From Caballeronia sp. BR00000012568055 (GTDB taxonomy: Bacteria; Pseudomonadota; Gammaproteobacteria; Burkholderiales; Burkholderiaceae), in NCBI RefSeq assembly GCF_029439455.1, contig NZ_JAQFVG010000321.1, forward strand, positions 1-41,767: 41,767 nucleotides of DNA. Reading direction: 5' to 3'. Made by a program: the position numbers and the translations under genes. The notes beneath the pieces were generated by a model. The model was given only the letters and a program-made list of their open reading frames with translations. It made no database searches and was not told the origin of the DNA. Shown here one piece after another: positions 1 through 8,485 of the stretch (position 1 is the first letter of the stretch; every line of letters begins with the position of its first letter).

Positions 1-282
1 AAATACGCCGCGCGGATGAGCGCGTACCGCTTTGTTTAAGCGCCAGACCTGCTAAAACGCAAGCTGACCAATCCGCTTGCAGGCCGGGCAGGCCTCCGTG
101 GCGGCGGGCTATTGTTACCTAGAGAGCGCATTAATCCACTTGCCTTTTCAACGGGCAGTGTCTGGTTGAAAAAGCTGCTTTCTTTGGTGACTTTCTTTGC
201 AGCAGCAAAGAAAGTTACCCCCCCGCCGGGGAGGCGGCTACTGCAAAACCAGCACAACAAACAGCAGCCGCAGCCAAACCAA
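1..282. repeat. Non-coding block with hairpin, probably a dispersed Burkholderia-type intergenic repeat
   Basis: I see no credible gene in this stretch downstream of otnC. It holds a strong inverted repeat: an 11-base arm ACTTTCTTTGC at 190-200 is matched perfectly by GCAAAGAAAGT at 205-215 around a 4-base loop. A related copy of the arm (CTTTCTTTGGTGA) lies just before it. A C-run then G-rich dyad follows near 216-236. Similar hairpin blocks recur between genes in Burkholderia and Paraburkholderia genomes as I remember them, and often produce spurious predicted proteins. Only one copy is in this window, so multi-copy status is an inference. There is no T-run after the hairpin on either strand, so it is not a classical terminator. 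Confidence 0.5.
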
Positions 283-927
283 CTACCACCGAGCCCCAAA
301 CGAATCCCGAAGCTCCTGAATAGCCGATTCAGGCAACCCCTCAGTCCGAGGCAAAACCGAAAGCCAAAGCCGAGCCGTCTCCTCAAGCTCTTCAAGAGCA
401 AAAGAAGCATGCGAAACCGACTTCTCCCAAACCACAGGCCCGAGTCGCTCAAGCAAAACCGCCCTAACACGCGAGGCAAGAACCGCCACTTCTTCAGCAA
501 CAGAAGCATCCCCCGGCTTGCGATAAGAAATCAAAGGCACATGCCCAACCTTCATCACGTAATAAGGCGTAATCGGCGGCAAGACGTCGTCAGCAGACCA
601 GACGCCCGCAAGCGTCAATGCGACCAAGGAAGTCGAATGCGTATGCACAACACCCCGCGCCTCCGCATTGTTCTCATAAATCCGCCGATGCAAAGCCAAG
701 GTCTTTGAAGGCCGCCCGCCAGAAACATGATTGCCAGAAAAATCCACCTTGGCGATCTCAGCAGGATCGAGCCTGCCAAGACACGCATCGGTCGGCGTAA
801 TGAGCCAGCCATCATCGAGCCGCGCGCTGATATTGCCAGCACTGCCAACGGTGTATCGGCGCTCATACAAACTCTTACCAACGATGCAAATCTCTTCGCG
901 GATGCGGTTTTCGTCGTTCGATGCCAT
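283..927 (-). CDS. otnC: 3-oxo-tetronate 4-phosphate decarboxylase (class II aldolase family)
   Basis: A 214-residue protein of the class II aldolase/adducin family. In the known pathway OtnC decarboxylates 3-oxo-tetronate 4-phosphate to dihydroxyacetone phosphate in the cytoplasm. Visible motifs are GNIS at 31-34 (phosphate-binding loop) and HTH at 95-97 with a later His in KSVSHA, the expected divalent-metal ligands. It is the last gene of the gntR-ltnD-otnK-otnC operon. Its ATG shares one base with the otnK stop (TGATG), so translation is probably coupled. The family also contains fuculose-phosphate aldolases. The otnK neighbour makes OtnC much the better call. Confidence 0.9.
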   Translation of the reverse strand: MASNDENRIREEICIVGKSLYERRYTVGSAGNISARLDDGWLITPTDACLGRLDPAEIAKVDFSGNHVSGGRPSKTLALHRRIYENNAEARGVVHTHSTSLVALTLAGVWSADDVLPPITPYYVMKVGHVPLISYRKPGDASVAEEVAVLASRVRAVLLERLGPVVWEKSVSHASFALEELEETARLWLSVLPRTEGLPESAIQELRDSFGARW

Positions 928-2204
928 CAGAGCGCCTTCAATGCCTTCTCAAAGAAATCAGTCGTACCGAAGTTTCCAGACTTGAGCGCCAGCCCAAGCG
1001 AGACCGCGCCGTCCGCACCAATGGACTGCGTCGCCGGCACGCCCGGATCGATCTGCGGTCCGATACGCAGCGTTCGCACATCCAGCGCCTGCACCACCGC
1101 GCCCGATGTCTCGCCGCCCGCGACCACGAACTTGCGCACGCCTTCGTCACGCAGACGCCGCGCAATCGATGCCAACGCGTCTTCCACCAGATGCCCGGCT
1201 TTTCCGACGCCCAGTTCCTTCTGCACCGCCTTCACTTCATCGGGCGATGAGGTCGCGTAAATCAGCACGGTTTCATCGCGCTTCATATGGTCCAGCGCAA
1301 ACGCGACGGCCTGATCGACCACCGCTTCGCCGCGCGACAACGCCATCGGATCGACACGGAAACTCGGCTTCGATTCGCGCCACGCCGCCACCTGCGCATT
1401 GGTCGCCTTCGATGCGCTGCCCGCCAGCACCAGCGCCGGACCATCGATCTTCGGCAGATCGGCCGCATGTTCCGCATGCGCGAGCAGATTCGCCGCGCGG
1501 AAATTCTGCGGCAAACCGAGCGCAATGCCCGATCCGCCCGTGATGAGCTTCAGATCGCGCAGCGCGTCGCCGAGCACGTAGAGGTCGGCGTCGGAGACGG
1601 CATCGGCGATGGCAAGACGCACGCCGTCCTGCTTCAATTCGGCGATGCGCGCACGAATGGCGTCCGCGCCCTTCATGATCGTGTCGTAGCGAATCAGGCC
1701 GACTTTCGACTTCGTTTGACGCTGCAATACGCGCACGAGATTGGGATCGGTCATCGGCGTGAGCGGATGGTTCTCCATGCCCGATTCGCTCAGCAGCACG
1801 TCACCAACGAACAGATTGCCGCGGAAAATCGTGCGGCCGTTCTCGGGGAACGCGGGACACGCGATGGTGAAATCGTCCTTCAACGCATCGAGCAAAGCGT
1901 CCGCGACAGGGCCGATATTGCCCTGATCGGTGGAATCGAACGTCGAGCAATACTTGAAGATGAACTGGCGGCAGCCCTGCGCGCGCAGCCATTCGAGCGC
2001 TTCGAGCGATTGACGCACGGCGTCATCGGCGGGAATGGTGCGTGACTTGAGCGCGACGACGATGGCGTCCGCTTCGAGTTCCTTCGACGACCCCGGCACG
2101 CCGATAGTCTGGACCGTGCGCATGCCGCCGCGCACGAGCATATTGGCGAGATCGGTCGCACCGGTGAAATCGTCGGCGATACAGCCGAGCAGTGCCTGCG
2201 CCAT
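927..2204 (-). CDS. otnK: 3-oxo-tetronate kinase (DUF1537 family)
   Basis: A 425-residue four-carbon acid sugar kinase. The N-terminal DUF1537 substrate domain opens with CIADDFTGATDLA (about residues 8-20), with the characteristic paired aspartates. The C-terminal nucleotide-binding half carries the glycine-rich VVAGGETSGAV segment. Family knowledge: OtnK phosphorylates 3-oxo-tetronate (from threonate or erythronate) with ATP to give the OtnC substrate. The start codon directly abuts the ltnD stop (TAAATG) and its stop overlaps the otnC start, so the three enzymes form a tightly packed translational unit. Length is normal for the family. Confidence 0.92.
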   Translation of the reverse strand: MAQALLGCIADDFTGATDLANMLVRGGMRTVQTIGVPGSSKELEADAIVVALKSRTIPADDAVRQSLEALEWLRAQGCRQFIFKYCSTFDSTDQGNIGPVADALLDALKDDFTIACPAFPENGRTIFRGNLFVGDVLLSESGMENHPLTPMTDPNLVRVLQRQTKSKVGLIRYDTIMKGADAIRARIAELKQDGVRLAIADAVSDADLYVLGDALRDLKLITGGSGIALGLPQNFRAANLLAHAEHAADLPKIDGPALVLAGSASKATNAQVAAWRESKPSFRVDPMALSRGEAVVDQAVAFALDHMKRDETVLIYATSSPDEVKAVQKELGVGKAGHLVEDALASIARRLRDEGVRKFVVAGGETSGAVVQALDVRTLRIGPQIDPGVPATQSIGADGAVSLGLALKSGNFGTTDFFEKALKAL

Positions 2205-3098
2205 TTACTTCGCTCCCTTCGGGACGTCGATGCCCGGAAAAATTTTGATGACCGCGGAATCGTCCTCGCCGCCGTGACCGGCCGTGGACGCCATCATGAA
2301 CATCTGATGCGCCGCCGCCGACAAGGGCAGCGGGAATTTGGACGTGCGGGCCGTATCGAGCACGAGGCCCAGGTCCTTCACGAAAATATCGACGGCGGAC
2401 AGCGGCGTGTAGTCGCCCGCCAGAATGTGCGGCACGCGGTTCTCGAACATCCACGAATTGCCCGCGCTGTGCGTGATGACGTCGTAAAGCGCGTCCGGAT
2501 CGACGCCTTCGCGCAGGCCGAGCGCCATCGCCTCGGCGGCGGCGGCGATATGCACGCCCGCCAGCAGTTGATTGATGATCTTGACCTTCGAACCCGCGCC
2601 GTGCGCATCGCCCAGTCTGTACACCTTGCCGGCAATCGCCGCGAGCACGTCTTCGCAGGCAGCGTAGGCATCGGCGGGGCCGGAGGTCATCATGGTCATT
2701 TCGCCGGTGTTGGCTTTGGCTGCGCCGCCGGATAACGGTGCATCGAGCAGCTTCAGGCCTTTTTCGGCGAGTCGCTTGCCGAGCGACACGGCGAATTCAG
2801 GCGATACCGTCGCGCATGCAAGCACCACGCTGCCCGGTTTCATCGCATCGCACGCGCCGTGTTCGCCGAGCAGCACCGCTTCCGTCTGCGCCGCATTGAC
2901 GACGACGGTCAGCACCACATCGCACTTGCCGCCCAACTCGGCGGGCGATGAACACGCGATGCCGCCTTCCTTCGCGAACGCATCGAGCACGGGCCGGCGC
3001 ACATCGCACGCGTGCACGGCGAATCCCGCGCGCAATAACGAGCGCGCGACGCCCATGCCCATCGCACCCAAACCGATCACACCGACGTTTTTACTCAT
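2205..3098 (-). CDS. ltnD: L-threonate dehydrogenase (beta-hydroxyacid dehydrogenase family)
   Basis: A 297-residue NAD-dependent beta-hydroxyacid dehydrogenase. A Rossmann motif GLGAMGMG lies at 9-16, the substrate loop SGG at 123-125, and the catalytic lysine is probably K173 in GSKVKIINQ. Family knowledge: LtnD oxidises L-threonate to 2-oxo-tetronate, which then needs the isomerase OtnI before OtnK. Other paralogues act on 3-hydroxyisobutyrate or tartronate semialdehyde. The adjacent otnK and otnC favour a C4 acid substrate. D-erythronate or D-glycerate-like substrates cannot be excluded. It starts 18 bases after the gntR stop. Confidence 0.85.
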   Translation of the reverse strand: MSKNVGVIGLGAMGMGVARSLLRAGFAVHACDVRRPVLDAFAKEGGIACSSPAELGGKCDVVLTVVVNAAQTEAVLLGEHGACDAMKPGSVVLACATVSPEFAVSLGKRLAEKGLKLLDAPLSGGAAKANTGEMTMMTSGPADAYAACEDVLAAIAGKVYRLGDAHGAGSKVKIINQLLAGVHIAAAAEAMALGLREGVDPDALYDVITHSAGNSWMFENRVPHILAGDYTPLSAVDIFVKDLGLVLDTARTSKFPLPLSAAAHQMFMMASTAGHGGEDDSAVIKIFPGIDVPKGAK

Positions 3099-3116
3099 CG
3101 CTCCATCCTTTTTGTT

Positions 3117-3848
3117 TCAACAGATGCCCGCTTCCGACAAGCGGCGCGCGGCGTTGATCAAATGCGTCTGCGCGGCGGCCCGCGCGGCGTGGGGATCGCG
3201 GGCGCGGATGGCCTCGACAATCGCCGCGTGTTCTTCCCGCACCTGCCGCATAAAGTCCTCGCGCAAGGCTTCGTTACCGCGCGTGACCAGCGTGCCCGCT
3301 TCGAGATACTGGTTCAGAAAGGTGAGCGTTTTCAGGAAGTACGGATTGCCCGTCGCATTGGCGATTTCGCGATGGAACGCCACGTCTTCGGCTACGCCGT
3401 CACGTCCTTCGCTGACGGCTTGCGCCAGCAAAGCGAGCGCCGTATCGATCGCGGCCATCTGCGTGTCGGTCCGGCGCGATGCCGCTTCCGATGCCACTTC
3501 CGCTTCGATCGCCCGCCGCAGCGCCAGAATGTGCAGCAAGTCGCCCGGCTCGACCGCCTGCGCGTAATCGATCCGCAACGGCCGAATCCCCGCCCGCTCG
3601 ACGATAAACACGCCGCTGCCCTGGCGCGGCTCGACCATGCCTTCGTTTTTCAGCCGCGACACGGCTTCGCGAATCACCGTGCGGCTCACGCCGAATTCCT
3701 GCGCAAGCACGGTTTCGCTCGGCAGCTTGCCGGTCGAGGCGAAGCTGCCCTTCTCGATCTGCTCGTGCAACTGCTGCGCGACCGTATCGGACAGGGCGCG
3801 CGGCGGAATCTTCTCGAACATGCGATTCGGTGGAGCTTGTAAGGTCAT
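3117..3848 (-). CDS. FadR-subfamily GntR transcriptional regulator of the tetronate operon
   Basis: A 243-residue regulator. An N-terminal winged helix-turn-helix spans about 20-85 (SETVLAQEFGVSRTVIREAVSRL is the recognition region), followed by an all-helical FCD ligand-binding domain. I chose the ATG at 3848. A longer reading would need a TTG at 3863, and a shorter ATG exists at 3821. It is the first gene of the operon, 18 bases ahead of ltnD, so it probably controls its own operon in response to a sugar acid. A TTGTAT half-site lies just upstream (about 3858-3863), but I see no complete palindrome. Confidence 0.88.
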   Translation of the reverse strand: MTLQAPPNRMFEKIPPRALSDTVAQQLHEQIEKGSFASTGKLPSETVLAQEFGVSRTVIREAVSRLKNEGMVEPRQGSGVFIVERAGIRPLRIDYAQAVEPGDLLHILALRRAIEAEVASEAASRRTDTQMAAIDTALALLAQAVSEGRDGVAEDVAFHREIANATGNPYFLKTLTFLNQYLEAGTLVTRGNEALREDFMRQVREEHAAIVEAIRARDPHAARAAAQTHLINAARRLSEAGIC

Positions 3849-3911
3849 CGGGTCATCATACAAGTTTTTGAGATAGGAATCGACTCGGCGATTACCCTGA
3901 ATCGCGTCGAA

Positions 3912-4247
3912 TCAGGACAGAGGTTCGTCGATCAGCGCCAGCGCGCGGCTGATATCGGCGGCATTGCCGGGGCGCACGAGGCGCGCGACTTCTTTGCCGT
4001 CGCGCATGAACACCAGCGTCGGCCAGAGTTTGACGCGGAAAGATCGGCCGAGCGGACGCCCGCTGCCGTCTTCGATCTTCATATGCTTGGCGCCGCCGTG
4101 ATCCTGAAACGCCTGCGCGATATGCGGCTGCGCGGCGCGGCAGAAGCCGCACCAGTCGGTGCCGAATTCGACGACCACCGGGCCGGTGAGCGCGCCCACT
4201 TCGCTGCGTTCCGGCGCGGTCTTCGCGTATTCCATATTGGTGCTCAT
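3912..4247 (-). CDS. Thioredoxin-family protein with WCGFC active site
   Basis: A 111-residue cytoplasmic thioredoxin fold. The redox motif WCGFC is at 32-36 and the cis-proline region WPTLVF at 75-80. The dipeptide GF between the cysteines differs from the GP of housekeeping thioredoxins, which should shift its redox potential. No signal peptide or membrane segment is present. The reading frame stays open upstream into the chrA gene, but the ATG at 4247 gives a normal-sized protein. It lies 32 bases after the second chrA gene on the same strand. It may therefore be co-expressed with the chromate transporter and help repair oxidised proteins; that link is inferred. Confidence 0.85.
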   Translation of the reverse strand: MSTNMEYAKTAPERSEVGALTGPVVVEFGTDWCGFCRAAQPHIAQAFQDHGGAKHMKIEDGSGRPLGRSFRVKLWPTLVFMRDGKEVARLVRPGNAADISRALALIDEPLS

Positions 4248-4279
4248 CGTGCTGTCCTCGTGTCCTAGCTTTGCGATAT

Positions 4280-4807
4280 TTACTGCCCGATCCCCGTCAG
4301 TCCGACCAGCGCGCCCGCCGCCAGCAGCCACAACGGATGCAGCTTCGTCCGATGCGACAGCAGCGCCACCGCCACCGTGATCCCAACCAGCATCGCCGTC
4401 TGATCCGACGCTTCCGCGATCAGCAACGCGCTCGCGGCCACCAGTCCCGCCGTGATCGGCACGAGGCCGAGCTGGATATAGCGCCGCCACGGACGGTCCT
4501 TGAAGCGCTCCCACAGATGCATCGCGAAAATCGTTACCAGCGACGACGGCCCGAACTTGGCAATCGACGTGACGAGCACGCCGGGCCACGCCGCCACATG
4601 CCAGCCGATCAGGGTGACGACCATCATGTTCGGTCCGGGCGCGGCCTGCGCGAGCGCGAACAACGCGGAGAAATCGGCCTTGGTCATCCAGTGATGAACC
4701 TCGACGACCTGGCGCTGCATCTCCGGCAGGATGGTGTTGCCGCCGCCGAACGCAAGCAGCGAAAGCTGGCTGAAGATACCGGCGAGCGCGAGCAGCGTCT
4801 GGTTCAT
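4280..4807 (-). CDS. chrA2: Chromate transporter, second short CHR subunit
   Basis: A 175-residue inner-membrane protein with one CHR domain, about half the length of full ChrA. The conserved N-terminal FGGG (about 20-23) and the AQAAPGPNMM stretch (about 53-62) mark the family, and about five to six hydrophobic segments follow. Family knowledge: short CHR proteins occur as adjacent pairs that together replace the duplicated long ChrA and export chromate, possibly also sulfate-like anions. It overlaps the upstream chrA gene by four bases (ATGA), so stoichiometric coupled translation is likely. Confidence 0.85.
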   Translation of the reverse strand: MNQTLLALAGIFSQLSLLAFGGGNTILPEMQRQVVEVHHWMTKADFSALFALAQAAPGPNMMVVTLIGWHVAAWPGVLVTSIAKFGPSSLVTIFAMHLWERFKDRPWRRYIQLGLVPITAGLVAASALLIAEASDQTAMLVGITVAVALLSHRTKLHPLWLLAAGALVGLTGIGQ

Positions 4808-5349
4808 GCGCGCATCTTCCGGGCGATGAACACGGAAATCGGTGTGAGTACGAGCATCGACGGCAAGAGCGGCGTGCGCAGAAACGCAATCGCGACGAAC
4901 ATCACCAGCGCGATGATCGCCGCCTCCGGCTTATGCCGCAGCGGCCACACGATCTTCACCGACATCGCGATCAGCAAGCCCGCCGCCGCAGCCGCCAGCC
5001 CCGCGAACAGATGCGCAATGCGCGGGTCCTGATGCGTACGCTGATAAATCACGCCCAGCCCGATCACGATCAGCGAAGGCCCGACGATCAGCCCGAGCAA
5101 GCCCGCCAGAGCACCCGGCACGCCGCGAAAACGCATACCGATCGCAACCGATAGATTGATCACGTTGCCGCCCGGAAGAAACTGGCACAAGCCGAGCAGA
5201 TCGGTGAACTCGTCGGCATCGAGCCATTTGCGACGTTCGACGATCTCGCGTCGCGCCAGCGGCAACGCGCCGCCGAACGCGATCAGCCCGAGCGTCAGAA
5301 AGCCGGTGAAGATTTCAACGAGTGTGGGATGCGGTTTGTCGTGTGCCAT
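4804..5349 (-). CDS. chrA1: Chromate transporter, first short CHR subunit
   Basis: A 181-residue membrane protein with one CHR domain. It has FGGALPLARREIV (about 20-32), then LGLCQFLPGGNVINLSVAIG in the position of the partner's AQAAPGPN segment, then several membrane helices. It and the overlapping downstream gene form the usual short-CHR pair. The two halves differ clearly in sequence, as expected for subunits with complementary topology. It is the first gene of a chrA1-chrA2-thioredoxin unit. A 9-bp dyad lies 44 bases upstream. No chrB regulator is seen nearby. Substrate is inferred from family. Confidence 0.85.
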   Translation of the reverse strand: MAHDKPHPTLVEIFTGFLTLGLIAFGGALPLARREIVERRKWLDADEFTDLLGLCQFLPGGNVINLSVAIGMRFRGVPGALAGLLGLIVGPSLIVIGLGVIYQRTHQDPRIAHLFAGLAAAAAGLLIAMSVKIVWPLRHKPEAAIIALVMFVAIAFLRTPLLPSMLVLTPISVFIARKMRA

Positions 5350-5392
5350 ACGCGCTTGAAAAGGCGGAAAAGCCGCAAGCGTACAACCTGCA

Positions 5393-5421
5393 TCCGCGTG
5401 ACAAAAGTCTTCTCACGCGGA
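5393..5421. promoter_or_regulatory. 9-bp inverted repeat upstream of chrA1
   Basis: TCCGCGTGA at 5393-5401 is matched perfectly by TCACGCGGA at 5413-5421 around an 11-base loop. It lies between the end of the panE-like gene and the start of chrA1, both on the minus strand. There is no T-run downstream on the minus strand, so a regulator-binding site for chrA1 is as plausible as a hairpin that ends the panE transcript. No known consensus is matched. Confidence 0.4.
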
Positions 5422-5440
5422 CGACAGCGGCGTGAAAGCT

Positions 5441-6364
5441 TCAGCGCGCCCGACGCGATTCGTACGCCTTCAAATGCGCGTACGCGACTTCCAGCATCGA
5501 TGCACCCTCGACCTTCGAGCGCCGCCGCGCGATCAGATCGCCGACGATGTGATCGGCTTCGATCGGCGCATCGTTCTCCAGATCGCGCAGCATCGAAGCC
5601 GTCATCGGCGATTCGCGGTCGGAGAAGAACGAGCGCGCGCGTTCCAGCGTCGCTTCGCCGGGTGGATGATCGTTATCGGCCGCGATGCTTTGGCATTCGA
5701 GGAACAACCGGCGCAGCACTTCTTCGCCGCCCGGCGCGGCGAGAATATCGCGGATCGGCGCGCGCATCAGGCACGTGCCGGTGGCGAGCGTGGCGAGAAA
5801 TACCCATTTGTCCCACATCGACTGAAGCACGTTTTCGCTCACGCTCAAATCGAAACCGCAGCCGCCGAGCTGCGCGCCGATCGCTTCGATGCGCGCCGAA
5901 TGTCCGCCCGCGCGCTCGCCTATGACCATCGAGTGCATGTCGGTCATTTGCACGACTTCGCCTTGCGGATTGAGCGTCGCGGCGATCGCGCACTGGCCGC
6001 CGAGCACGTTGGCGGAATCGAAACGGGCGTCGAGCGCGTCGAGATGCGCCATGCCGTTGAGCAGCGGAAGAATGGCCGTGTCCGGGCCGACGGCGGGCGC
6101 GAAGGAATCCATCGCGCCTTGCAGATCGTAGGCTTTGCAGCTCAGCACGATCAGATCGAACGGCGTGGTGATTTCGTTCGATAACACCAGCGAAGGTTTT
6201 TCGACGTGCAGATCACCTTCGGGCGTGTGAACCGTCAGCCCATTTTCGCGCAAGCGCTGCGCGCGCCCTTCGCGCACGAGAAACGTTACATCGCGTCCCG
6301 CATTCAGCAGCCGCGTGCCGAAATATCCGCCGATCGCGCCCGCGCCCACTACCAGAATCCGCAT
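5441..6364 (-). CDS. 2-dehydropantoate 2-reductase family protein (PanE/ApbA-like)
   Basis: A 307-residue cytoplasmic NADP-dependent reductase. The Rossmann motif GAGAIGG lies at 7-13, and LSCKAYD near 74-80 and WDKWVFL near 193-199 hold the family lysines. The C-terminal helical domain is complete. The start at 6364 gives the normal family start MRILVVGAG. Family knowledge: PanE reduces 2-dehydropantoate to pantoate for coenzyme A. Burkholderiaceae carry several PanE-like paralogues acting on other 2-oxo acids, so I leave the symbol empty. No other pantothenate gene is nearby. Confidence 0.85.
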   Translation of the reverse strand: MRILVVGAGAIGGYFGTRLLNAGRDVTFLVREGRAQRLRENGLTVHTPEGDLHVEKPSLVLSNEITTPFDLIVLSCKAYDLQGAMDSFAPAVGPDTAILPLLNGMAHLDALDARFDSANVLGGQCAIAATLNPQGEVVQMTDMHSMVIGERAGGHSARIEAIGAQLGGCGFDLSVSENVLQSMWDKWVFLATLATGTCLMRAPIRDILAAPGGEEVLRRLFLECQSIAADNDHPPGEATLERARSFFSDRESPMTASMLRDLENDAPIEADHIVGDLIARRRSKVEGASMLEVAYAHLKAYESRRAR

Positions 6365-6399
6365 ATCTCGCTCCGTTTCGATCGTTTCGATCGTTGTAA

Positions 6400-6729
6400 T
6401 CAAGCCTGCCAGACGCCGTAGCCCGCTTCGCGCAGGCCGATGGCCAGTTCCACTTCCATATCGCGCGCGCCGTCGTAGGGCATCGGGTTGTACATCTCGT
6501 ACAGATGCGGCAACAGCCGCAACCCGAAGTCGCGCACGTATCGATTCGACTGAATGCCCGCCTTGTGCTTGTCGAAACGCACGTCCGGATCGATGCCGGT
6601 CATGCCGACATAGACGAACGGCTGCCCGAGCACGTAGTCCGGATTCGCGCGCCGAAAGCGCGCCTCGTTCCACACCATGTCCGACAATTGGACGACATAG
6701 ACGCTGTAGTGATGACGTTTCGCGCCCAT
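6400..6729 (-). CDS. Small GIY-YIG-like protein, function unknown
   Basis: A 109-residue soluble protein. The pattern VYVV near 10-14, then FVYVGMTG near 38-45, then RFDKHKAG near 51-58 and a later MEVELA near 91-96, follows the order of GIY, YIG, the arginine and the acidic residue in GIY-YIG nucleases. The spacing between the two tyrosine motifs is longer than usual because of an insert. It lies 35 bases upstream of the PanE-like gene on the same strand and may be co-transcribed with it. Whether it cuts nucleic acid cannot be told from the sequence. A degenerate, non-catalytic member is possible. Confidence 0.65.
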   Translation of the reverse strand: MGAKRHHYSVYVVQLSDMVWNEARFRRANPDYVLGQPFVYVGMTGIDPDVRFDKHKAGIQSNRYVRDFGLRLLPHLYEMYNPMPYDGARDMEVELAIGLREAGYGVWQA

Positions 6730-7028
6730 GCTCGTGCGATGCGTTTCAAGGTTGAACGAAGGTTGAATGACGGCCGCTCATTCTATTCCGCGATTGACGA
6801 AGCCGCAGCGCCCGCCCTGCTCGATCTGGCTCAAAGTGGTAAATTCGCTCGGTCTGCGTGCGCGCGGCGACCGTGCTGCTGGTAGAGTTCCGGCCCGCGC
6901 TTGCGGTGCGGGTCGTCGAGCCTCGCCGAGGGAGTCGATCCTCCCGCGCGCCGCATCCATCGACACGTTTTCACCCCGAAGCCACGCGCCACGAGCCGCG
7001 CTGCGCTTCGGTCATTCGGAGATCAAGC
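6730..7028. other. Intergenic region between divergent genes, no gene seen
   Basis: About 299 bases separate the minus-strand GIY-YIG-like gene from gnd. The promoters of both must lie here. I see a TAAATT hexamer near 6839 that could be a -10 element, but no convincing -35 at proper spacing and no clear operator. A GGAGATCAAGC ribosome-binding region directly precedes the gnd ATG. Confidence 0.5.
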
Positions 7029-8435
7029 ATGAGCAAGCAAGCTATCGGCGTGGTGGGCCTCGCCGTCATGGGCCGCAATCTGGCCTTGAACATCGAGAGC
7101 CGCGGCCACGCCGTTTCGGTCTACAACCGCAGCCGCGCCAAAACCGACGAACTGATTGCCGAACATCCCGACAAGAAGCTCGTGCCGTCGTACACGCTCG
7201 AAGAGTTCGTGCAGTCGCTGGAAACGCCGCGCCGCATTCTGCTGATGGTGAAAGCCGGCGCAGGTACGGATGAAACCATCGACCAATTGCGCCCGCTGCT
7301 GGAAAAAGGCGACATTCTGATCGACGGCGGCAACACGCATTTCACCAATACCATCCGCCGCAATCAGGACCTCGCCAAGTCGGGGCTGCATTTCATCGGC
7401 ACGGGCGTGTCGGGCGGTGAGGAAGGCGCGCTGAAAGGCCCGTCGATCATGCCGGGCGGACAGAAGGAAGCCTACGATCTGGTCGCACCGATTCTCACCG
7501 AAATCGCCGCGAAAGCGCCGGACGGCGAACCGTGCGTCGCGTACATGGGACCGGACGGCGCGGGCCATTTCGTGAAGATGGTGCACAACGGCATCGAATA
7601 CGGCGATATGCAGTTGATCGCCGAGAGCTACGACGTGTTGAAGCGCGTGGCCGGTTTGTCGAACGAAGAGTTGGGCAAGGTGTATGTCGAGTGGAATCAG
7701 GGCGAGCTGGACAGCTACCTGATCGAAATCACCTCGAAGATTTTCTCGAAGAAAGACGATGAAACCGGCAAGGATCTCGTCGATGTCATTCTCGATCGCG
7801 CCGCGCAAAAGGGCACGGGCAAGTGGACCAGCCAGAACGCGCTGGACCTCGGCGCGCCGCTGCCGCTGATTACCGAAGCGGTGTTTGCGCGCGTGTTGTC
7901 GTCGCTGAAAACGCAGCGCGTGGCGGCGGCCAAGGTGCTGACCGGTCCGAAGCCGAAGTTCGATGGCGATCGTGCGGCGTTTATCGAATCGGTACGGCGT
8001 GCGTTGTATCTGTCGAAGATCGTTTCGTATGCGCAGGGCTTTGCGCAGTTGCGGGCGGCATCGGATGAGTATGAGTGGAATTTGCAATATGGCGAGATCG
8101 CGAAGATCTTCCGCGCGGGCTGCATTATTCGCGCGCGCTTTTTGCAGAAGATCACGGACGCTTATAAGGCTGATTCGAAGCTCGCCAATCTGCTGCTCGA
8201 TCCGTATTTCAGCGATATCGCGGCGAAGTATCAGGACGCGCTGCGCGATGTCGTGGTCGCGGCGGTGAAGGCGGGGATTCCGGTGCCGGCGTTTTCATCG
8301 GCGATTGCTTATTTCGATGCGTATCGCTCGGAGAGATTGCCGGCGAATCTGGTTCAGGCGCAGCGGGATTTCTTTGGGGCGCATACGTTCGAGCGTGTTG
8401 ACAAGGAAGGGAGTTTTCACGCGAATTGGGCGTGA
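7029..8435 (+). CDS. gnd: 6-phosphogluconate dehydrogenase, NADP-dependent, decarboxylating
   Basis: A 468-residue, full-length enzyme of the oxidative pentose phosphate pathway, converting 6-phosphogluconate to ribulose 5-phosphate, CO2 and NADPH. The cofactor motif GLAVMGRN is at 10-17, the substrate loop [18 protein letters not shown] follows mid-domain, and the catalytic lysine lies in [14 protein letters not shown]. The long C-terminal helical dimer domain is complete. The ATG at 7029 has a GGAG ribosome-binding site. The frame is open far upstream but that part shows no homology. The gene stands alone on the plus strand with its own strong terminator. Confidence 0.97.
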   Translation: MSKQAIGVVGLAVMGRNLALNIESRGHAVSVYNRSRAKTDELIAEHPDKKLVPSYTLEEFVQSLETPRRILLMVKAGAGTDETIDQLRPLLEKGDILIDGGNTHFTNTIRRNQDLAKSGLHFIGTGVSGGEEGALKGPSIMPGGQKEAYDLVAPILTEIAAKAPDGEPCVAYMGPDGAGHFVKMVHNGIEYGDMQLIAESYDVLKRVAGLSNEELGKVYVEWNQGELDSYLIEITSKIFSKKDDETGKDLVDVILDRAAQKGTGKWTSQNALDLGAPLPLITEAVFARVLSSLKTQRVAAAKVLTGPKPKFDGDRAAFIESVRRALYLSKIVSYAQGFAQLRAASDEYEWNLQYGEIAKIFRAGCIIRARFLQKITDAYKADSKLANLLLDPYFSDIAAKYQDALRDVVVAAVKAGIPVPAFSSAIAYFDAYRSERLPANLVQAQRDFFGAHTFERVDKEGSFHANWA

Positions 8436-8453
8436 GGGGTTGAACAGATGTGA

Positions 8454-8485
8454 AACGGGGCGGCCTGCGGTCGCCCCGTTTTTTT
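8454..8485 (+). terminator. Rho-independent terminator of gnd, probably bidirectional
   Basis: A perfect 9-bp stem AACGGGGCG (8454-8462) with CGCCCCGTT (8472-8480) encloses a 9-base loop and runs into seven T residues (8479-8485). On the opposite strand the stem ends in TTTCA, so it may also stop the toxin-like transcript that converges on gnd. The stop codon of that gene (8484-8486) lies inside the T-run. Confidence 0.92.

Noticed and set aside
112..708. Plus-strand open frame opposite otnC
   Set aside because: It runs through the hairpin repeat and antisense to otnC. Its composition is Pro/Arg/Gln-rich without any family pattern, as is typical of mirror frames in high-GC DNA.
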